From: Deltaproteobacteria bacterium
GTDB lineage: Bacteria > Desulfobacterota > GWC2-55-46 > JADFVP01
Length of the DNA: 55,164 bases
Direction: 5' to 3'
NCBI GenBank assembly: GCA_029262515.1
Contig: JAJCZH010000011.1
Location: 1-55,164, forward strand
Part shown: piece after piece, positions 1-8,219 of the stretch
Numbering within the stretch: position 1 is the stretch's first letter
Layout: the number at the start of each line of letters is the position of its first letter
The notes under the pieces: generated by a model
The model's database searches: none
What the model saw: only the letters and a program-made list of their open reading frames with translations
What the model was told of the DNA's origin: nothing
Position numbers and translations under genes: made by a program

Positions 1-174
1 GCTTACAACGTGTTCACCAAAACCACCAAGGTTATGCCTCGAAGTACCGATACCGTTTGCGGCGTCGCCTACTGCGTATGCGTTAGGGGCCTTCTGGTAG
101 GTACCTGCAGAAGCTGAACCGGCCATTACGAGTCCGAGGGAGGCTGCGAGAGCGATGGCTAAAAATCTTTTCAT
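1..174 (-). CDS. Exported protein, N-terminus only (possible c-type cytochrome)
   Basis: The first 58 codons of a gene that runs off the left edge. The start has a clear signal peptide: Lys-Arg at residues 2-3, a hydrophobic stretch at about 4-18 and a small-residue cleavage zone (GSASA) at about 19-23, so the product is exported. The ATG at 174 is chosen because AAAGGAG lies 7 nt upstream. The mature region contains SRHNLGGFGEH. Similar stretches precede the first heme motif in some exported multiheme cytochromes, but no CxxCH is visible in this fragment, so cytochrome is only a guess. The gene sits behind a strong promoter and a 277-nt structured leader, which suggests regulated expression. 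Confidence 0.6.
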   Translation of the reverse strand, partial: MKRFLAIALAASLGLVMAGSASAGTYQKAPNAYAVGDAANGIGTSRHNLGGFGEHVVS

Positions 175-451
175 GTGTGTACTCCTTTCGAGAGTAAGCA
201 AAAAATGTTTGTATGTACCGCTATTGTCGTCGCAGTATTTTTAGACACAAAAATGCCTGCGATACTACCAGCACCTTCATCAGTACTATAGTAGTACTAC
301 GGCATCCATCGCCTTAGACCCACCGAGCCCGCCATGAGACCGGTCGGAATATCTAATTACTTATCTCTGCTTGTAACTGATGTGGAATCTATAGCCTGCA
401 ACCTTTCTAAGACCCATCGTGAGACTGAAAGGAGCACACCGCTGTTTAGAT
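175..451 (-). promoter_or_regulatory. Long structured 5' leader with terminator-like and competing hairpins
   Basis: This is the untranslated leader between the promoter at 458-486 and the ATG at 174. On the minus strand a hairpin formed by 253-305 (outer stem ATGCC/GGCAT, inner stem TACTAC/GTAGTA) is followed by a run of five U, as in an intrinsic terminator. A second hairpin, 282-298 (AGTACT, 5-nt loop, AGTACT), uses part of the same bases, so the two exclude each other. Upstream, an imperfect direct repeat reads GTCTCA-CG(A/G)TGGGTCT(T/A)AG in leader sense, at 407-425 and, with an 8-nt insertion, at 313-340. This is the layout of an aptamer plus expression platform. It matches no riboswitch class that I can recognise. 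Confidence 0.45.
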
Positions 452-457
452 AATTTA

Positions 458-486
458 CTTATATGTGAAAAATAATAACTTGTCAA
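458..486 (-). promoter_or_regulatory. Sigma-70-type promoter for the exported-protein gene
   Basis: On the minus strand TTGACA (481-486) is separated by exactly 17 nt from TATAAG (458-463), a near-consensus promoter. It predicts a transcript start near 451 and therefore a leader of about 277 nt. Confidence 0.6.
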
Positions 487-1063
487 GCTTTTATTCTTAA
501 AAAATGATAATTTTGTAACTACTGTAACTTTATTTGAGTGTTTTTGCCATGCCGTGAAGATTATTTGTTGTATGGGGCAGGTCCGACCTTTTGTTATTGA
601 GCAAACTAAAACAGAAGTAGATAGTAATATAGTCATGACAGGCAGTCTGCTGCTAAGAAAATCCAATAAATATGTGTTGGCGGTCATTATTTTGTAATTA
701 AATCAGCAGATAATTGATGAAACTCAATGGGGCGCGCACCGGTTTTAAAGAGAGCCTCTTTAAGAGAAGCCTTGCTATGAGAGAAGTCTGGTTGAACGCC
801 ACGCATACATCCCCTTGTTCGATTTCCTGCTCTGCCTTACAGATAGTTGCCGCTATATCGATTCTCTTCTCCCGTTTTTATGCTATATTTTTATTATGGA
901 CGGAGTACCGAGCGGTCAGAAGTCCGCCTGAAGTCCTATGTTGCAGGCAATGGCGGTTGTACACGTGTAGAGTATAGAGTTTTTTCGTTTCTCTATTGTA
1001 CGGCTCTTGTACGGCTCTGTGAGTTTCCCCTTTTTTTCTTTAAAAGCTCTTGAGACGCTTGAC
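487..1063. other. Intergenic region, no convincing gene
   Basis: Open frames exist on both strands (for example 361-687 minus and 714-977 plus), but they lack ribosome sites, have Cys/Ser/Phe-rich compositions unlike neighbouring genes and overlap the promoter and leader of the left-edge gene. I see no repeat, RNA gene or clear terminator here. Confidence 0.5.
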
Positions 1064-1092
1064 TTGACAGCATACATAGCCTTTGCTATACT
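1064..1092 (+). promoter_or_regulatory. Consensus sigma-70 promoter upstream of the transglycosylase gene
   Basis: TTGACA (1064-1069), 17-nt spacer, TATACT (1087-1092). The predicted start near 1099 leaves a leader of about 109 nt before the GTG at 1208. No terminator is obvious within that leader. Confidence 0.6.
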
Positions 1093-1207
1093 ATTTGCTA
1101 CAAAGAGTTGAGGTCGGCTTTTTGCACTTATCAATAGGCTATGGTAGCCCCTCTCGGGAGTACTCTTTTCCTGTGCGGGGTTTTATCTATTTCAGAGTGC
1201 AGATGTA

Positions 1208-1927
1208 GTGAGCGCTAAAGTACTTCGATATACTGTTAATGGAGTTGTTTTGAGTATTTCAGGTTCAACATTATCTTTTAAGCGCCGTTACCTTCTGCCG
1301 GTTATCCTTGTGCTCTGCCTGGTGGTGATGCTCGGTTTTTCGCTAGGTTCAGGAGCTTTGGCCCCGGGTTTTTTCAGCTCTTCGGCAGCTTTTGAAGCGA
1401 GGCTGTTACAGAGCGCCGAGGCGTCGAGGCTCAGTTATATATCAGGCGTGCTCGAAGCGAGCATAACAGGGCTTAGCCAGGCCGAGGAGCGCTCACTCGC
1501 TCTTGTGATACTCGAAGAGAGCAAAGCGAACAGTGTCGACCCGCTTCTGGTGATGGCAATAATAGAGACGGAGAGCACCTATTACAACAGGGCGCGGTCG
1601 CGAAAGGGAGCGATAGGGCTTATGCAGATAATGCCGACTACCGGTATTTGGGTTGCGGGTATGCTCGATGTAGACTGGAGGGGAGAGCCGACGTTATACG
1701 ATCCCCATACAAATGTTAGGCTCGGCACCCGGTACTTCTCTATGCTCAAAGAGCGCTTTAATAACGATACCCGTGCCTCTTTAGCCGCATACAACGCAGG
1801 GCCTACTCGTGTATCGGCCCGTTTAAGGCGCGGCGCCAACCCGCCGGTCCGGTATGCCAACAAGGTGCTCAACAACTATAAAGAGCTGAAGCTGGAATTC
1901 AGGAACACGGATCCGTTCAAAAGCTGA
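1208..1927 (+). CDS. Membrane-anchored lytic transglycosylase (SLT domain)
   Basis: A 239-residue peptidoglycan lytic transglycosylase. An N-terminal membrane segment at about 28-48 anchors or exports it. The SLT/goose-lysozyme-like domain spans about 100-228, with the catalytic Glu in TES (E122), the GLMQIMP motif at 137-143 and AAYNAGP at 193-199, all hallmarks of family 1 lytic transglycosylases, which cleave the MurNAc-GlcNAc bond to give 1,6-anhydro ends. The start is GTG at 1208. The gene stands alone behind a near-perfect promoter and faces the minus-strand DUF502 gene across a hairpin. Its role is probably wall remodelling, possibly opening the wall for an envelope machine, but no partner is adjacent. 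The family call is firm and the exact role is not. Confidence 0.88.
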   Translation: MSAKVLRYTVNGVVLSISGSTLSFKRRYLLPVILVLCLVVMLGFSLGSGALAPGFFSSSAAFEARLLQSAEASRLSYISGVLEASITGLSQAEERSLALVILEESKANSVDPLLVMAIIETESTYYNRARSRKGAIGLMQIMPTTGIWVAGMLDVDWRGEPTLYDPHTNVRLGTRYFSMLKERFNNDTRASLAAYNAGPTRVSARLRRGANPPVRYANKVLNNYKELKLEFRNTDPFKS

Positions 1928-2002
1928 AGAGTTGAAAGCAGGCGCAGAAGAGCGAGAGTTCCGGGTTTTTACACTTTTATGAAGTTTGGTATTGAGTTTT
2001 AA

Positions 2003-2033
2003 GAGCCCTTCGGTCTTTAATTCCGAAGGGCTC
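2003..2033. terminator. Convergent-gene hairpin
   Basis: GAGCCCTTCGG pairs perfectly with CCGAAGGGCTC around a 9-nt loop. It lies between two convergent genes. There is no strong U-run on either side, so termination is plausible rather than certain. Confidence 0.5.
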
Positions 2034-2116
2034 TCACAGTTCTGTTCTGTGAAGTATGGGCGACGGACCTTTTAAGCCGCTTTCCGGCAAGCCCTTTGTT
2101 TGTTCTTAATCGACAC

Positions 2117-2704
2117 TTATCTCCGGGCAGTGCTTCTCATGATATCAATCTCGGTCTTGCCCATAGAGACCAGAGCCTTTAGCGTCTCGTTAACCGGCAT
2201 GTCGAGCGGTTTTACCCTCTTTTCATCCAGTATTATCAGGCGGCCCGATGTCGGGTTCGGCGCCCCGGGTATAAAGATTACCAGCTTCGTGCCTGTCGGG
2301 TTCAGTATCCTGTTGGTCACGAGGCCGAGCTCTTCCGAGTCCGTATCCCTGCTCGGTACCAGCACCGTCTCGTAGAAGATCGCATCCTCTCCTTCTCCGT
2401 ATCCTAAAATCTGTTTAAGCGTCTGGTACAGAGAGCCGAGCGCGGGCAGCCTGTCCAGCGTTCTGTCGATTCGCTTCCAGAGCCATCTGCCGACAAAGGT
2501 GGTGACGCCGAGCCCAATAAAGTAGATAAGAAGGACCGCAGCGAGCAGGCCGAATCCCGGAAAGTAGAAGGGCATCTTCGAGAGTCCGGAGCTTGAGATC
2601 GCGGACTCGAGGTACCCGACGGTGATTATAAGCCCGCCTACTGGCAGTATTGCGACGAGCCCGGCGATTACGCAGGTCGTTATATGTCTCTTTATCCGTT
2701 TCAT
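2117..2704 (-). CDS. DUF502 family membrane protein
   Basis: A 195-residue integral membrane protein with two hydrophobic segments (about 9-30 and 48-72), followed by a soluble domain. The stretch VIFIPGAPNPTSGRLIIL is the signature of the DUF502 family (in bacteria and plant COV1-like proteins), whose biochemical function is unknown. Length is typical. It is followed on the minus strand by a convergent hairpin and preceded by a small membrane protein gene 63 nt upstream, with which it could be co-transcribed. No catalytic motif is visible. The family assignment is good and the function is unknown. Confidence 0.82.
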   Translation of the reverse strand: MKRIKRHITTCVIAGLVAILPVGGLIITVGYLESAISSSGLSKMPFYFPGFGLLAAVLLIYFIGLGVTTFVGRWLWKRIDRTLDRLPALGSLYQTLKQILGYGEGEDAIFYETVLVPSRDTDSEELGLVTNRILNPTGTKLVIFIPGAPNPTSGRLIILDEKRVKPLDMPVNETLKALVSMGKTEIDIMRSTARR

Positions 2705-2767
2705 ACGACTCTTATACTGGAGTTAGGCTAAAGTGTCGATAGCTTTTTGCTTTGAGAGCTGCCAGCC

Positions 2768-2971
2768 CTACAGCGCTGCCAGCGAGAATATAAAGAAGAG
2801 CCCCGAGCCGAGAAGCAACAGGTGGCCGGATATTTTTATTATTCTAATCTTTCGCTCTACGTCTACGACCCCTTCGATATTAACCGTTTTCCAGAGTACT
2901 TTTTGATTCTTGGAAATTAACAAGAGACTTAGACCGGCGCAGAGCAGAAATGCAGCTATAATTATTTCCAT
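2768..2971 (-). CDS. Small two-helix membrane protein, unknown
   Basis: A 67-residue protein with a hydrophobic helix at about 2-20, a short charged middle (VDVERKIRIIK) and a second helix at about 50-66. GAGAAG sits immediately upstream of the ATG at 2971, supporting translation. It lies between the GTG-started HD-GYP gene and the DUF502 gene in the same orientation. I do not recognise a family. It could be a small accessory membrane protein of DUF502 or of the signalling gene. Confidence 0.5.
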   Translation of the reverse strand: MEIIIAAFLLCAGLSLLLISKNQKVLWKTVNIEGVVDVERKIRIIKISGHLLLLGSGLFFIFSLAAL

Positions 2972-3038
2972 CTTCTTCTCACATTTTCGTTTTTATAATA
3001 TTTAGTCCTGTATGTCGGGCAAAGCCCACACGTAATAT

Positions 3039-5207
3039 TTACGATGCCTTCTTCAGCCTGCGCCCCTGTTTGTGAAGCACTGTCAAGAAGGCCGTGACGA
3101 CCCTGGGGTCGAACTTCGTGCCGGCCCCGTTCTTGATTATGTCGACAACTTTACCGATTTCCATGGCAGGCCTGTACGGCCTGTCCGAGATGATAGCGTC
3201 GAAGACGTCGGCAACCGCCAGAATCCGCGCGCCTACGCAGATATCATCTCCGGCCAGCCCGTCCGGATATCCGGTGCCGTCATACGACTCGTGGTGCCCG
3301 GCGACCATCGGCAGCAGCTTTGCGTATGCCTTTATCGGCTCAAGTATCCGCCGTCCCGTCTCCGGGTGCGCGCACATCTTGGCGTACTCCTTGGCTGTCA
3401 GCTTCATCGGTTTATCGAGTATTGCCGGAGAGATGCTGATCTTTCCTATGTCGTGCAGCAGGGCCGCGCGGTGGAGGTCGACTATCTCGTTTTGTGCTAG
3501 GCCGAGTTCCCGGCCTATCTCGACGGCCATATTGGTAACGCGCTCGGAGTGGCCAGCGGTCCACGGGCTCTTTGCGTCAACGGTTCTCGCAAGAGCCGTC
3601 AGCGTGCCCCAGTTCAGCTCTTTCAGTTCGGAGACGAGCCTGGAGTTGGATAACGCGATAGTTACCTGATCCGCAAGCTGTCTTAGCTGCCCGGTCTCTT
3701 CGGAGTGGAGCCTGTGAGACTTGAACCATGCCACCGTTATCACTCCGGAGAGGCGTTCGTTTACCAATATCGGCATTAACAGAAATGACTTTAGTCCGCG
3801 CTCGGCAAGGGGGGCGAGGCAGTCCGGCAGCTTGTCGCCGGGACTTATGTCCAGGCTTTCGTGGATCGACTTCAGCCACTTTATCTCTTCAATCTTGAGC
3901 GTCAGAGGGGTTTCGCGCTTGTTTTTATTCGTTTCATTACCGGCGCCACTGTTCGTGCCATGCTCCGTACCCCGCAGGTAGAGCGTGGCCGTGTGGTCCG
4001 AGACAGGGTCTATGAGGGCGACGCTTACGGAATCGGACGGCAGGATCTCCCACATGCGGTTTATTACCGTATTTATGATTTTTTCGGTATTGAGCGAGGT
4101 CAGTATTGCACGGTCGATCTCGGCTATGGTCGCCAGAGCCTTGAACTGCATGTTAAGCTTTCCGGCCATGGAGTTGAGCGAGTGCGCGAGTTCCTCGAAC
4201 TCGTCCCCGCTCTTTACGTCGACCAATGTGCTGAAGTCCTTGTTGGCGATGCGGCGCGTGCCCTCGCGAAGTTTGGTGAGTGGGACAAGGCTTCTCTTTA
4301 TGAGGTTGACGCTCATGAGGGCGACAAATAGCAGAGAGAGAATAACGATAAAGGGGAACGTCCTCTTGAAGCCTATAATAGGGGCGAGCATGTGACTCTC
4401 CGGCTCGTTTAGAACGACCTTCCAGCCGGGGCGGAAGAACTCGTACTTGAGGAAGATAGACCAGTAGCTCGATATGTACTTCTCTTTTTTGTGGTACCAC
4501 TCAAAGGTGCCTCTCAAGTTTCCGGCCCTCTTTATTTTTTCCATCTGTGCGGCAAAACTCCCTTCGGAGAGCGTTGAGGTCAGTACCCTGTTCGAGTCGT
4601 CCAGTATCAGCGCCTCTATGGCCGGAGAGAGCATGCCCGGAGAGGTGACCTCCCACAGATAGCTGTTTCTGATTTCTCCTGTCAAGATCCCGCGTCCGGG
4701 CTCTTCGTGGTTAACTAATCTGCTTATTAGTACCCGGGACTCTTTGCCGGGGGCGTGAGCCACTTGAATAAGGGATTTGCCGAGGGCCATATGCGTTAGC
4801 TCGGCCCCGGATATTTCGGGCAAGGCGAACTCGGTACCGAGAATGGCGGTGGCAACACCTGAGGCGCTTGTATGGAGGAGGGCGGTAAAACCCTCTTTAA
4901 TGTGTTCGTTCTTCTGCATGGCTGCTATCAGGTCGACCTTATTAGAGTCGTGTTTAAGGTTTGAGGATACCATCTGGAGTTCGGAGCCGATATAGTGGAG
5001 GTGTTCGTAGATGTGCATGCCGACGGATTTACTCTCGCGAGCGAGCCTCTCTCTGCCCTGCTCGCTCATCTGTTTGGTGACCTGGGTGAGGCTTATGGTT
5101 GCGAGTCCTGCAATGGGTATGAGGGCGCAGATGATGAAGAGCAGAAATATACGGTGTGAGACCTTGCTCTTTAGAAGTTTTACATTCTCGTTCAGGTACC
5201 TGTGCAC
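3039..5207 (-). CDS. Membrane sensor with HAMP, GAF and HD-GYP (c-di-GMP phosphodiesterase)
   Basis: A 722-residue signalling protein. TM1 lies at about 20-42, a large periplasmic sensor (Cache-like by size) at 45-280, TM2 at 283-303, HAMP at about 303-355, GAF at about 367-520 and HD-GYP at about 532-722. Key HD-GYP residues are intact: HDIGK (585-589), HPETG (614-618), HHE (638-640) and DGTGYPDG (643-650). This family hydrolyses c-di-GMP to pGpG or GMP with a bimetal centre. The start is GTG at 5207, only 3 nt after the stop of the pseudopilin gene, so the two are probably translationally coupled. This links c-di-GMP removal with a pilin-like surface component. The signal sensed is unknown. 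Confidence 0.9.
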   Translation of the reverse strand: MHRYLNENVKLLKSKVSHRIFLLFIICALIPIAGLATISLTQVTKQMSEQGRERLARESKSVGMHIYEHLHYIGSELQMVSSNLKHDSNKVDLIAAMQKNEHIKEGFTALLHTSASGVATAILGTEFALPEISGAELTHMALGKSLIQVAHAPGKESRVLISRLVNHEEPGRGILTGEIRNSYLWEVTSPGMLSPAIEALILDDSNRVLTSTLSEGSFAAQMEKIKRAGNLRGTFEWYHKKEKYISSYWSIFLKYEFFRPGWKVVLNEPESHMLAPIIGFKRTFPFIVILSLLFVALMSVNLIKRSLVPLTKLREGTRRIANKDFSTLVDVKSGDEFEELAHSLNSMAGKLNMQFKALATIAEIDRAILTSLNTEKIINTVINRMWEILPSDSVSVALIDPVSDHTATLYLRGTEHGTNSGAGNETNKNKRETPLTLKIEEIKWLKSIHESLDISPGDKLPDCLAPLAERGLKSFLLMPILVNERLSGVITVAWFKSHRLHSEETGQLRQLADQVTIALSNSRLVSELKELNWGTLTALARTVDAKSPWTAGHSERVTNMAVEIGRELGLAQNEIVDLHRAALLHDIGKISISPAILDKPMKLTAKEYAKMCAHPETGRRILEPIKAYAKLLPMVAGHHESYDGTGYPDGLAGDDICVGARILAVADVFDAIISDRPYRPAMEIGKVVDIIKNGAGTKFDPRVVTAFLTVLHKQGRRLKKAS

Positions 5208-5210
5208 GGC

Positions 5211-5768
5211 TCAGTACTCCTCGGCTACACCGTAGTAGCCACCGTCATTGGCTCGTATTATATCATCACGGCTTTTCGCAGCCGTGAGCGGGGCCACGCT
5301 CTGGCCATCGGGGCCCATGCTGTAGAGGTCGAAGTCGGAATTGATCGGCACGAGGAACTGGTCTTTTCTGACAGCGCCGGGCGTTGCCGTTGCAATTACG
5401 AGGTACTGGTACGGATTGCCCCACGGGTCGGTTGCTCCGGCCTGGTTGATAACGCCGAGGTTGGCTGGAAAGTTATCGTTGGTGGCCTGATAGGCCAGTA
5501 TGGCATGCCCTAGCGAACTCAGCTCCGAAACGGTATTGGCGACCCTCGCCGCCTCTACCCTGCTGGTGTAGACCGGTATGGCAATGGTTGCAAGAATTGC
5601 TATTATAGCCACTACTATCAGTAGCTCTACCATGGTAAAGCCGCCGGCAAAGCCGCATGAGCCGCTCGCAAAGCCTCTGTTAGGCCTCTTTTTCCGAGTC
5701 CTGTTTCGATATTCATATATTCTGGCGAGCAATATTACTGGTCTGTATATGGGTAGCGTTATAGCCAT
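5211..5768 (-). CDS. Type IV pilin-like / type II pseudopilin (GspG-like)
   Basis: A 185-residue prepilin with the N-methylation/cleavage motif GG-FTMVELLIVVAIIAILAT at about 42-61 (Glu at mature position 5), followed by the hydrophobic assembly helix and a GspG-like C-terminal domain containing DPWGNPYQY. It is probably processed by a prepilin peptidase and assembled in a pilus or type II secretion pseudopilus. The leader before the cleavage site is about 43 residues, far longer than usual, yet the ATG at 5768 has GAGG 4 nt upstream and no better in-frame start is visible. It is immediately followed by the HD-GYP gene. No other pilus gene adjoins it; the only related part in this window is the ATPase at 29885. 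Confidence 0.85.
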   Translation of the reverse strand: MAITLPIYRPVILLARIYEYRNRTRKKRPNRGFASGSCGFAGGFTMVELLIVVAIIAILATIAIPVYTSRVEAARVANTVSELSSLGHAILAYQATNDNFPANLGVINQAGATDPWGNPYQYLVIATATPGAVRKDQFLVPINSDFDLYSMGPDGQSVAPLTAAKSRDDIIRANDGGYYGVAEEY

Positions 5769-6217
5769 GACCTCAAAATGAGTATTTAAGAGAGTTGCTT
5801 ATATATGGTGTCAGGTGCATACGGGTCTGTTCCAAGGCTTTTTTTAAGCGACCTGTGTTATGTGTAAGTGAAAATATATTCATTCATATATATGTGTTTC
5901 GGTTTTTCAAGGCAAAGACTTAAACAAAATCGATATTTTATTAGGGTGTTTCTGAGGCGGTAACTGCCTCGCAGGCATTTGCGCCTCCCTTGCGTTCCGG
6001 CGCTCTTTTATATCCGCTTGGGCTTGTGCGCCCGGTACGCCCTGTATACTCTACATACTCTTGACAATAGCCTGCTCCATTGTTACTTTATACAATGCTC
6101 TTTTTTTCATTCTGTCCTTGTTTTACGGTCTCTTCGGCCCTATATTTATACTTTTGAGGCAGATGGCAGGTCGCAGGTCTTCTTTTTATGGATTTGCTCT
6201 TAAAAGGCAAGAGTTTT
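5769..6217. other. Divergent intergenic region between pseudopilin and hrcA
   Basis: It must hold the promoters of two divergent units. A TTGACA occurs at 6061-6066 on the plus strand, but the -10 at standard spacing (TACTTT) is weak. I see no CIRCE element (TTAGCACTC-N9-GAGTGCTAA), so hrcA is not visibly autoregulated here. An AT-rich tract lies at about 5870-5945. Confidence 0.4.
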
Positions 6218-7312
6218 ATGGGAAGTCTAAATAAGAGTTTTACTGCCGGAGCAGCCGTTACCGAGCGTGCCGATATAATCTTGCGTGCCGTGGTGAACGA
6301 GTATATACGCACTGCCGAGCCGGTCAGTTCGCGCGCCATCAGCGCGCGCTACTCGCTGAGCCCGGCGACCATAAGAAACTCGATGGCGGAACTTGAGCGG
6401 CACGGTTACCTTACCAGCCCGCACACCTCTGCCGGCAGGGTGCCGACGCTCAAATGCTTTCGTTACTATCTCGATAGCCTGCTCGAACTCTCCGATCTTC
6501 TGGAGGAGGATAAAGATACTATTCACAAGAGCTGTCTCGGGTCGGGCAGGACCTTGTGGACCGACACGACACGCGCGCTATCCGGCATTACCGGCTGCGC
6601 GGGCCTGTTAATGCTTCCAGATCGCGAGCTCTTTAAGCTAAAGAGTATACGCCTCGTTAGAATAGATTCCATCTCCGTTATGGTTGTTCTGGTCTTTGTC
6701 GGCTCAGAGGTCAGGACGCGGGTCGTAAGGCTTAAGAGCGGCATTGAGAATCTCGACCTCGACCACGTCTCTAACTATTTGAGCGCAATAGGTGCGGGGT
6801 TGACGCTGCCGGGCCTTAAATGCCGGCTTATAGAGGAGATGAAGAAAGAGAAGAACCTCTATGATGAGATTATGAAGAGCGCCCTTGCGCTCGGCACGGC
6901 CATCTTTAATGCAGGGGAGAGCGGGGCCGACGGAGCGGGACAGACCGGTACTCTTTACGTTGAGGGCAAGCTTGAGATGCTTGCCCAGCCCGAGTTTCGT
7001 GATAACATTCACAGGATGAAGCGGATCTTTGCGGCCTTTGAAGAGAAGAGTCTGCTCCTTGAGATACTGGAGCATGCAATGGAAGAGAACGCGCAGGAGG
7101 GCGCAATCAATATCTCGCTCGGAGCGGAGTCGAGCGTAGAGGAGTTTGAGGACCTGGCGATTGTAACGGCGCCGTACTTCGCCAGCGGTATTGACGGGGA
7201 CGACTGTACCGTGACCGGCAGGCTCGGAGTGATCGGGCCTCTCAGGATGGACTACTCCCGCGTGGTGCCTCTGGTTGCTTATACCGCCGGTCTGCTCGGC
7301 AAGTCTATATAA
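6218..7312 (+). CDS. hrcA: Heat-inducible transcription repressor HrcA
   Basis: About 364 residues from the ATG at 6218. The N-terminal winged helix shows the family signature: a REPVSSR-like segment (AEPVSSRAIS), SPATIRNSMAELE and PHTSAGRVPT. A GAF-like central domain and dimerisation region follow, ending in GRLGVIGPLRMDYSRVVPLVAYTA, a standard HrcA C-terminus. HrcA represses class I heat-shock genes by binding CIRCE, and its folding depends on GroEL. An upstream in-frame ATG at 6188 would add 10 residues; neither start has a strong Shine-Dalgarno, and 6218 better matches the family. It is followed by grpE and dnaJ. No CIRCE is seen in the window, so its targets (groE, dnaK) lie elsewhere. 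Confidence 0.93.
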   Translation: MGSLNKSFTAGAAVTERADIILRAVVNEYIRTAEPVSSRAISARYSLSPATIRNSMAELERHGYLTSPHTSAGRVPTLKCFRYYLDSLLELSDLLEEDKDTIHKSCLGSGRTLWTDTTRALSGITGCAGLLMLPDRELFKLKSIRLVRIDSISVMVVLVFVGSEVRTRVVRLKSGIENLDLDHVSNYLSAIGAGLTLPGLKCRLIEEMKKEKNLYDEIMKSALALGTAIFNAGESGADGAGQTGTLYVEGKLEMLAQPEFRDNIHRMKRIFAAFEEKSLLLEILEHAMEENAQEGAINISLGAESSVEEFEDLAIVTAPYFASGIDGDDCTVTGRLGVIGPLRMDYSRVVPLVAYTAGLLGKSI

Positions 7313-7353
7313 TTAGCGCCCTCTTTTTGGGTACTTTTTTCATGCTGCGTTCA

Positions 7354-7380
7354 GGCCTTTCAGGCCGTACTGCTTTTTTT
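7354..7380 (+). terminator. Weak intrinsic terminator after hrcA
   Basis: GGCCT-TTC-AGGCC forms a short 5-bp hairpin, and a run of seven T follows at 7374-7380. A separate -10-like TATAAT at 7479-7484 downstream suggests grpE may have its own promoter. Confidence 0.4.
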
Positions 7381-7510
7381 AGCTCTGTTTGTTTTTTTAG
7401 AGACGAACGTGTAGAGACAAATAGAGAGGCGAAGACAAAAGCTGAAACCATTACTGCGGTCCCCGGACCGTTTCATTTTATAATTATAGTATGGAGTGAC
7501 GAGGTCAATT

Positions 7511-8107
7511 ATGGCGAGTATCGATATAGAAGATTTGGATAAGACTGAAGAAGAGAGTGACGAGCAGCTTAAGGAGGCTTCGGGCCTGGAGGATGAGGCG
7601 CAGAGCCTTGAAGAGCCGGGTGGGGAAGCTTTAGATGGTCTGCCGGACGACGATCTTGAGCGTGCCGTTCAGGAGGCCGCGTCCAATTACGAGAAGTACC
7701 TGCGCGCAGTAGCCGACCTTGAGAATTACAAGAAGCGGGCCGAGAAGGAGCGCATTGAGTTAAAGAAGTATGCCAACGAGAAGCTGTTGCTCGAAGTGTT
7801 GCCGGTTACCGACAACCTGCAGCGCGCGCTCGACCATGTCGATGGCGATGAGCCGAACAACCTGGCCTCGTTAACCGAAGGCGTCTCCATGACGATCGAT
7901 CAGCTCTTCAAGGTGCTCGCCCAGTTCGGCCTTACCGAGGTCAAGGCCGTTGGCGAGAAGTTCGACCCCGAGTTCCACCATGCCATAAGCCATGATAATA
8001 CGACGGACGCCGAACCCGGCACCATCGTCTCCGTGTTTCAGAAAGGTTATATCCTCAAAGGGCGGCTCATTCGCCCTGCAATGGTCTCTGTTGCGAATGA
8101 CGAATAG
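7511..8107 (+). CDS. grpE: Nucleotide exchange factor GrpE
   Basis: A 198-residue co-chaperone that releases ADP from DnaK. An acidic, disordered N-terminus (about 1-55) leads into the long dimerisation helix (YEKYLRAVADLENYKKRAEKE, in two parts), and the C-terminal beta domain contains GEKFDPEFHHAISH and the closing KGYILKGRLIRPAMVSVA, which are diagnostic. ATG at 7511 is preferred over the GTG at 7496 because GAGG lies 7 nt before it. A -10-like TATAAT is at 7479-7484. The usual next gene, dnaK, is missing: dnaJ follows after 112 nt. Confidence 0.95.
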   Translation: MASIDIEDLDKTEEESDEQLKEASGLEDEAQSLEEPGGEALDGLPDDDLERAVQEAASNYEKYLRAVADLENYKKRAEKERIELKKYANEKLLLEVLPVTDNLQRALDHVDGDEPNNLASLTEGVSMTIDQLFKVLAQFGLTEVKAVGEKFDPEFHHAISHDNTTDAEPGTIVSVFQKGYILKGRLIRPAMVSVANDE

Positions 8108-8219
8108 GTTTAGAGGCGACCGTGCCGCCCGTTTTTGACTTCGGTTCTTTTATGTGCTGAAGATGGATGCGTGAAATTATAGAGGGTGATAACCCCTCAC
8201 GAGGTAAGAGGAAGAGATA

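Noticed and set aside
175-451. GEMM (c-di-GMP/cGAMP) or fluoride riboswitch
   Set aside because: The conserved GCAAAGCC and GGGCAAACC cores of GEMM and the fluoride pseudoknot pairing are not present. Only a GGCGATGG-like stretch resembles the latter.
361-687. 108-codon minus-strand open frame
   Set aside because: It overlaps the promoter and leader of the left-edge gene, lacks a ribosome site and has atypical composition.
714-977. 87-codon plus-strand frame
   Set aside because: No ribosome site, Cys/Ser-rich, and it overlaps other frames; no conserved motif.
6188-6217. Longer hrcA start
   Set aside because: No better ribosome site than 6218, and it adds residues not typical of HrcA.
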